Origin: a virus
Length of the DNA stretch: 28,566 nt
Direction: 5' to 3' (one strand)
IMG/VR virus record: IMGVR_UViG_3300032753_000132
Coordinates: 1-28,566 of that record
Shown: positions 28,471 through 28,566 of the stretch, in pieces
How the letters are laid out: each line of letters starts with the position of its first letter
Position numbering within the stretch: the first letter of the stretch is position 1
Notes under the pieces: model-generated
Databases searched by the model: none
What the model was told of the DNA's origin: nothing
What the model saw: only the letters and a program-made list of their open reading frames with translations
Program-made: the position numbers and the translations under genes

Positions 28471-28566
28471 CTATTCGGCGGGGTTGATGAAGCCACAGGC
28501 AAGACACGGCTGCTCAAGGCGTTCCTTGAGTGTCGCAATCTGGGCGCGGAGGTTGTCGTTCTCCTC
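28471..28566 (-). CDS. C-terminal end of a gene cut by the window edge
   Basis: Reading leftward from the window end, a frame stays open for 31 codons and ends at TAG (28471-28473). It encodes a heptad-like helix (ENDNLRAQIATLKERLEQ) and a cysteine pair (PCLACGF). The pattern continues the style of the coiled-coil gene downstream. The start lies outside the window. At this size the call is tentative; the family is unknown. Confidence 0.5.
   Translation of the reverse strand, partial: EENDNLRAQIATLKERLEQPCLACGFINPAE

Overview
The window is part of a tailed double-stranded DNA phage (or prophage) genome from a GC-rich bacterium. The evidence is a RecT-type recombination protein, a replication initiator followed by a DnaB helicase, a large terminase, a portal protein and a Mu gpF-like minor head protein, all packed with almost no intergenic DNA. 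Most genes start inside the stop codon of the gene before (ATGA, TGATG or GTGA overlaps), and GTG and TTG starts recur. The host cannot be named from the sequence. No integrase, repressor, tRNA, CRISPR array or insertion sequence is visible. Both window ends cut through genes. No gap longer than about 65 bases lacks a gene.

Layout, rightward strand. 1-5.9 kb is recombination and replication: an Fe-S PD-(D/E)XK nuclease (cut by the window edge), RecT, small DNA-binding proteins, an O-like initiator with what looks like an origin inside its gene, DnaB, and an RdgC-like protein. 5.9-14 kb is a long run of small accessory genes: a DUF5131 protein, a VRR-NUC nuclease, a DUF4406 protein, an Rmf/CrpP-like protein, a ParB-methyltransferase fusion, HNH and Ref-like nucleases, two 36-residue membrane microproteins, three consecutive zinc-ribbon microproteins, and a DUF2829 (Tad2-like) protein. 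14-20.2 kb is packaging and head: probable small terminase, an unknown protein, large terminase with an added four-cysteine tail, portal, a tiny membrane protein, and a Mu gpF-like protein. 20.2-26.0 kb holds beta-rich virion proteins, including a 585-residue protein made almost wholly of 26 repeats of about 21 residues. No classical major capsid protein or tail gene is recognisable here.

Layout, leftward strand. From 26.0 kb to the end, a convergent block of small genes (coiled-coil, membrane, unknown) reads leftward. It contains a 305-residue protein that resembles the anti-CRISPR AcrVA2 along its length. This block is visibly less GC-rich than the rest. The two transcription units meet at a CTAG that supplies the stop codon of both strands.

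How the genes probably work together: the initiator would bind 11-bp-phased repeats in its own gene and recruit the phage DnaB. The Fe-S nuclease, RecT and RdgC-like protein would handle recombination and DNA ends. The methyltransferase, Tad2-like and AcrVA2-like proteins are candidate counter-defence genes. Terminase, portal and gpF-like protein would fill and build the head. The strongest new observations are the candidate origin inside the initiator gene, the 26-repeat virion protein, the AcrVA2-family protein, and the apparent lack of a recognisable major capsid gene.
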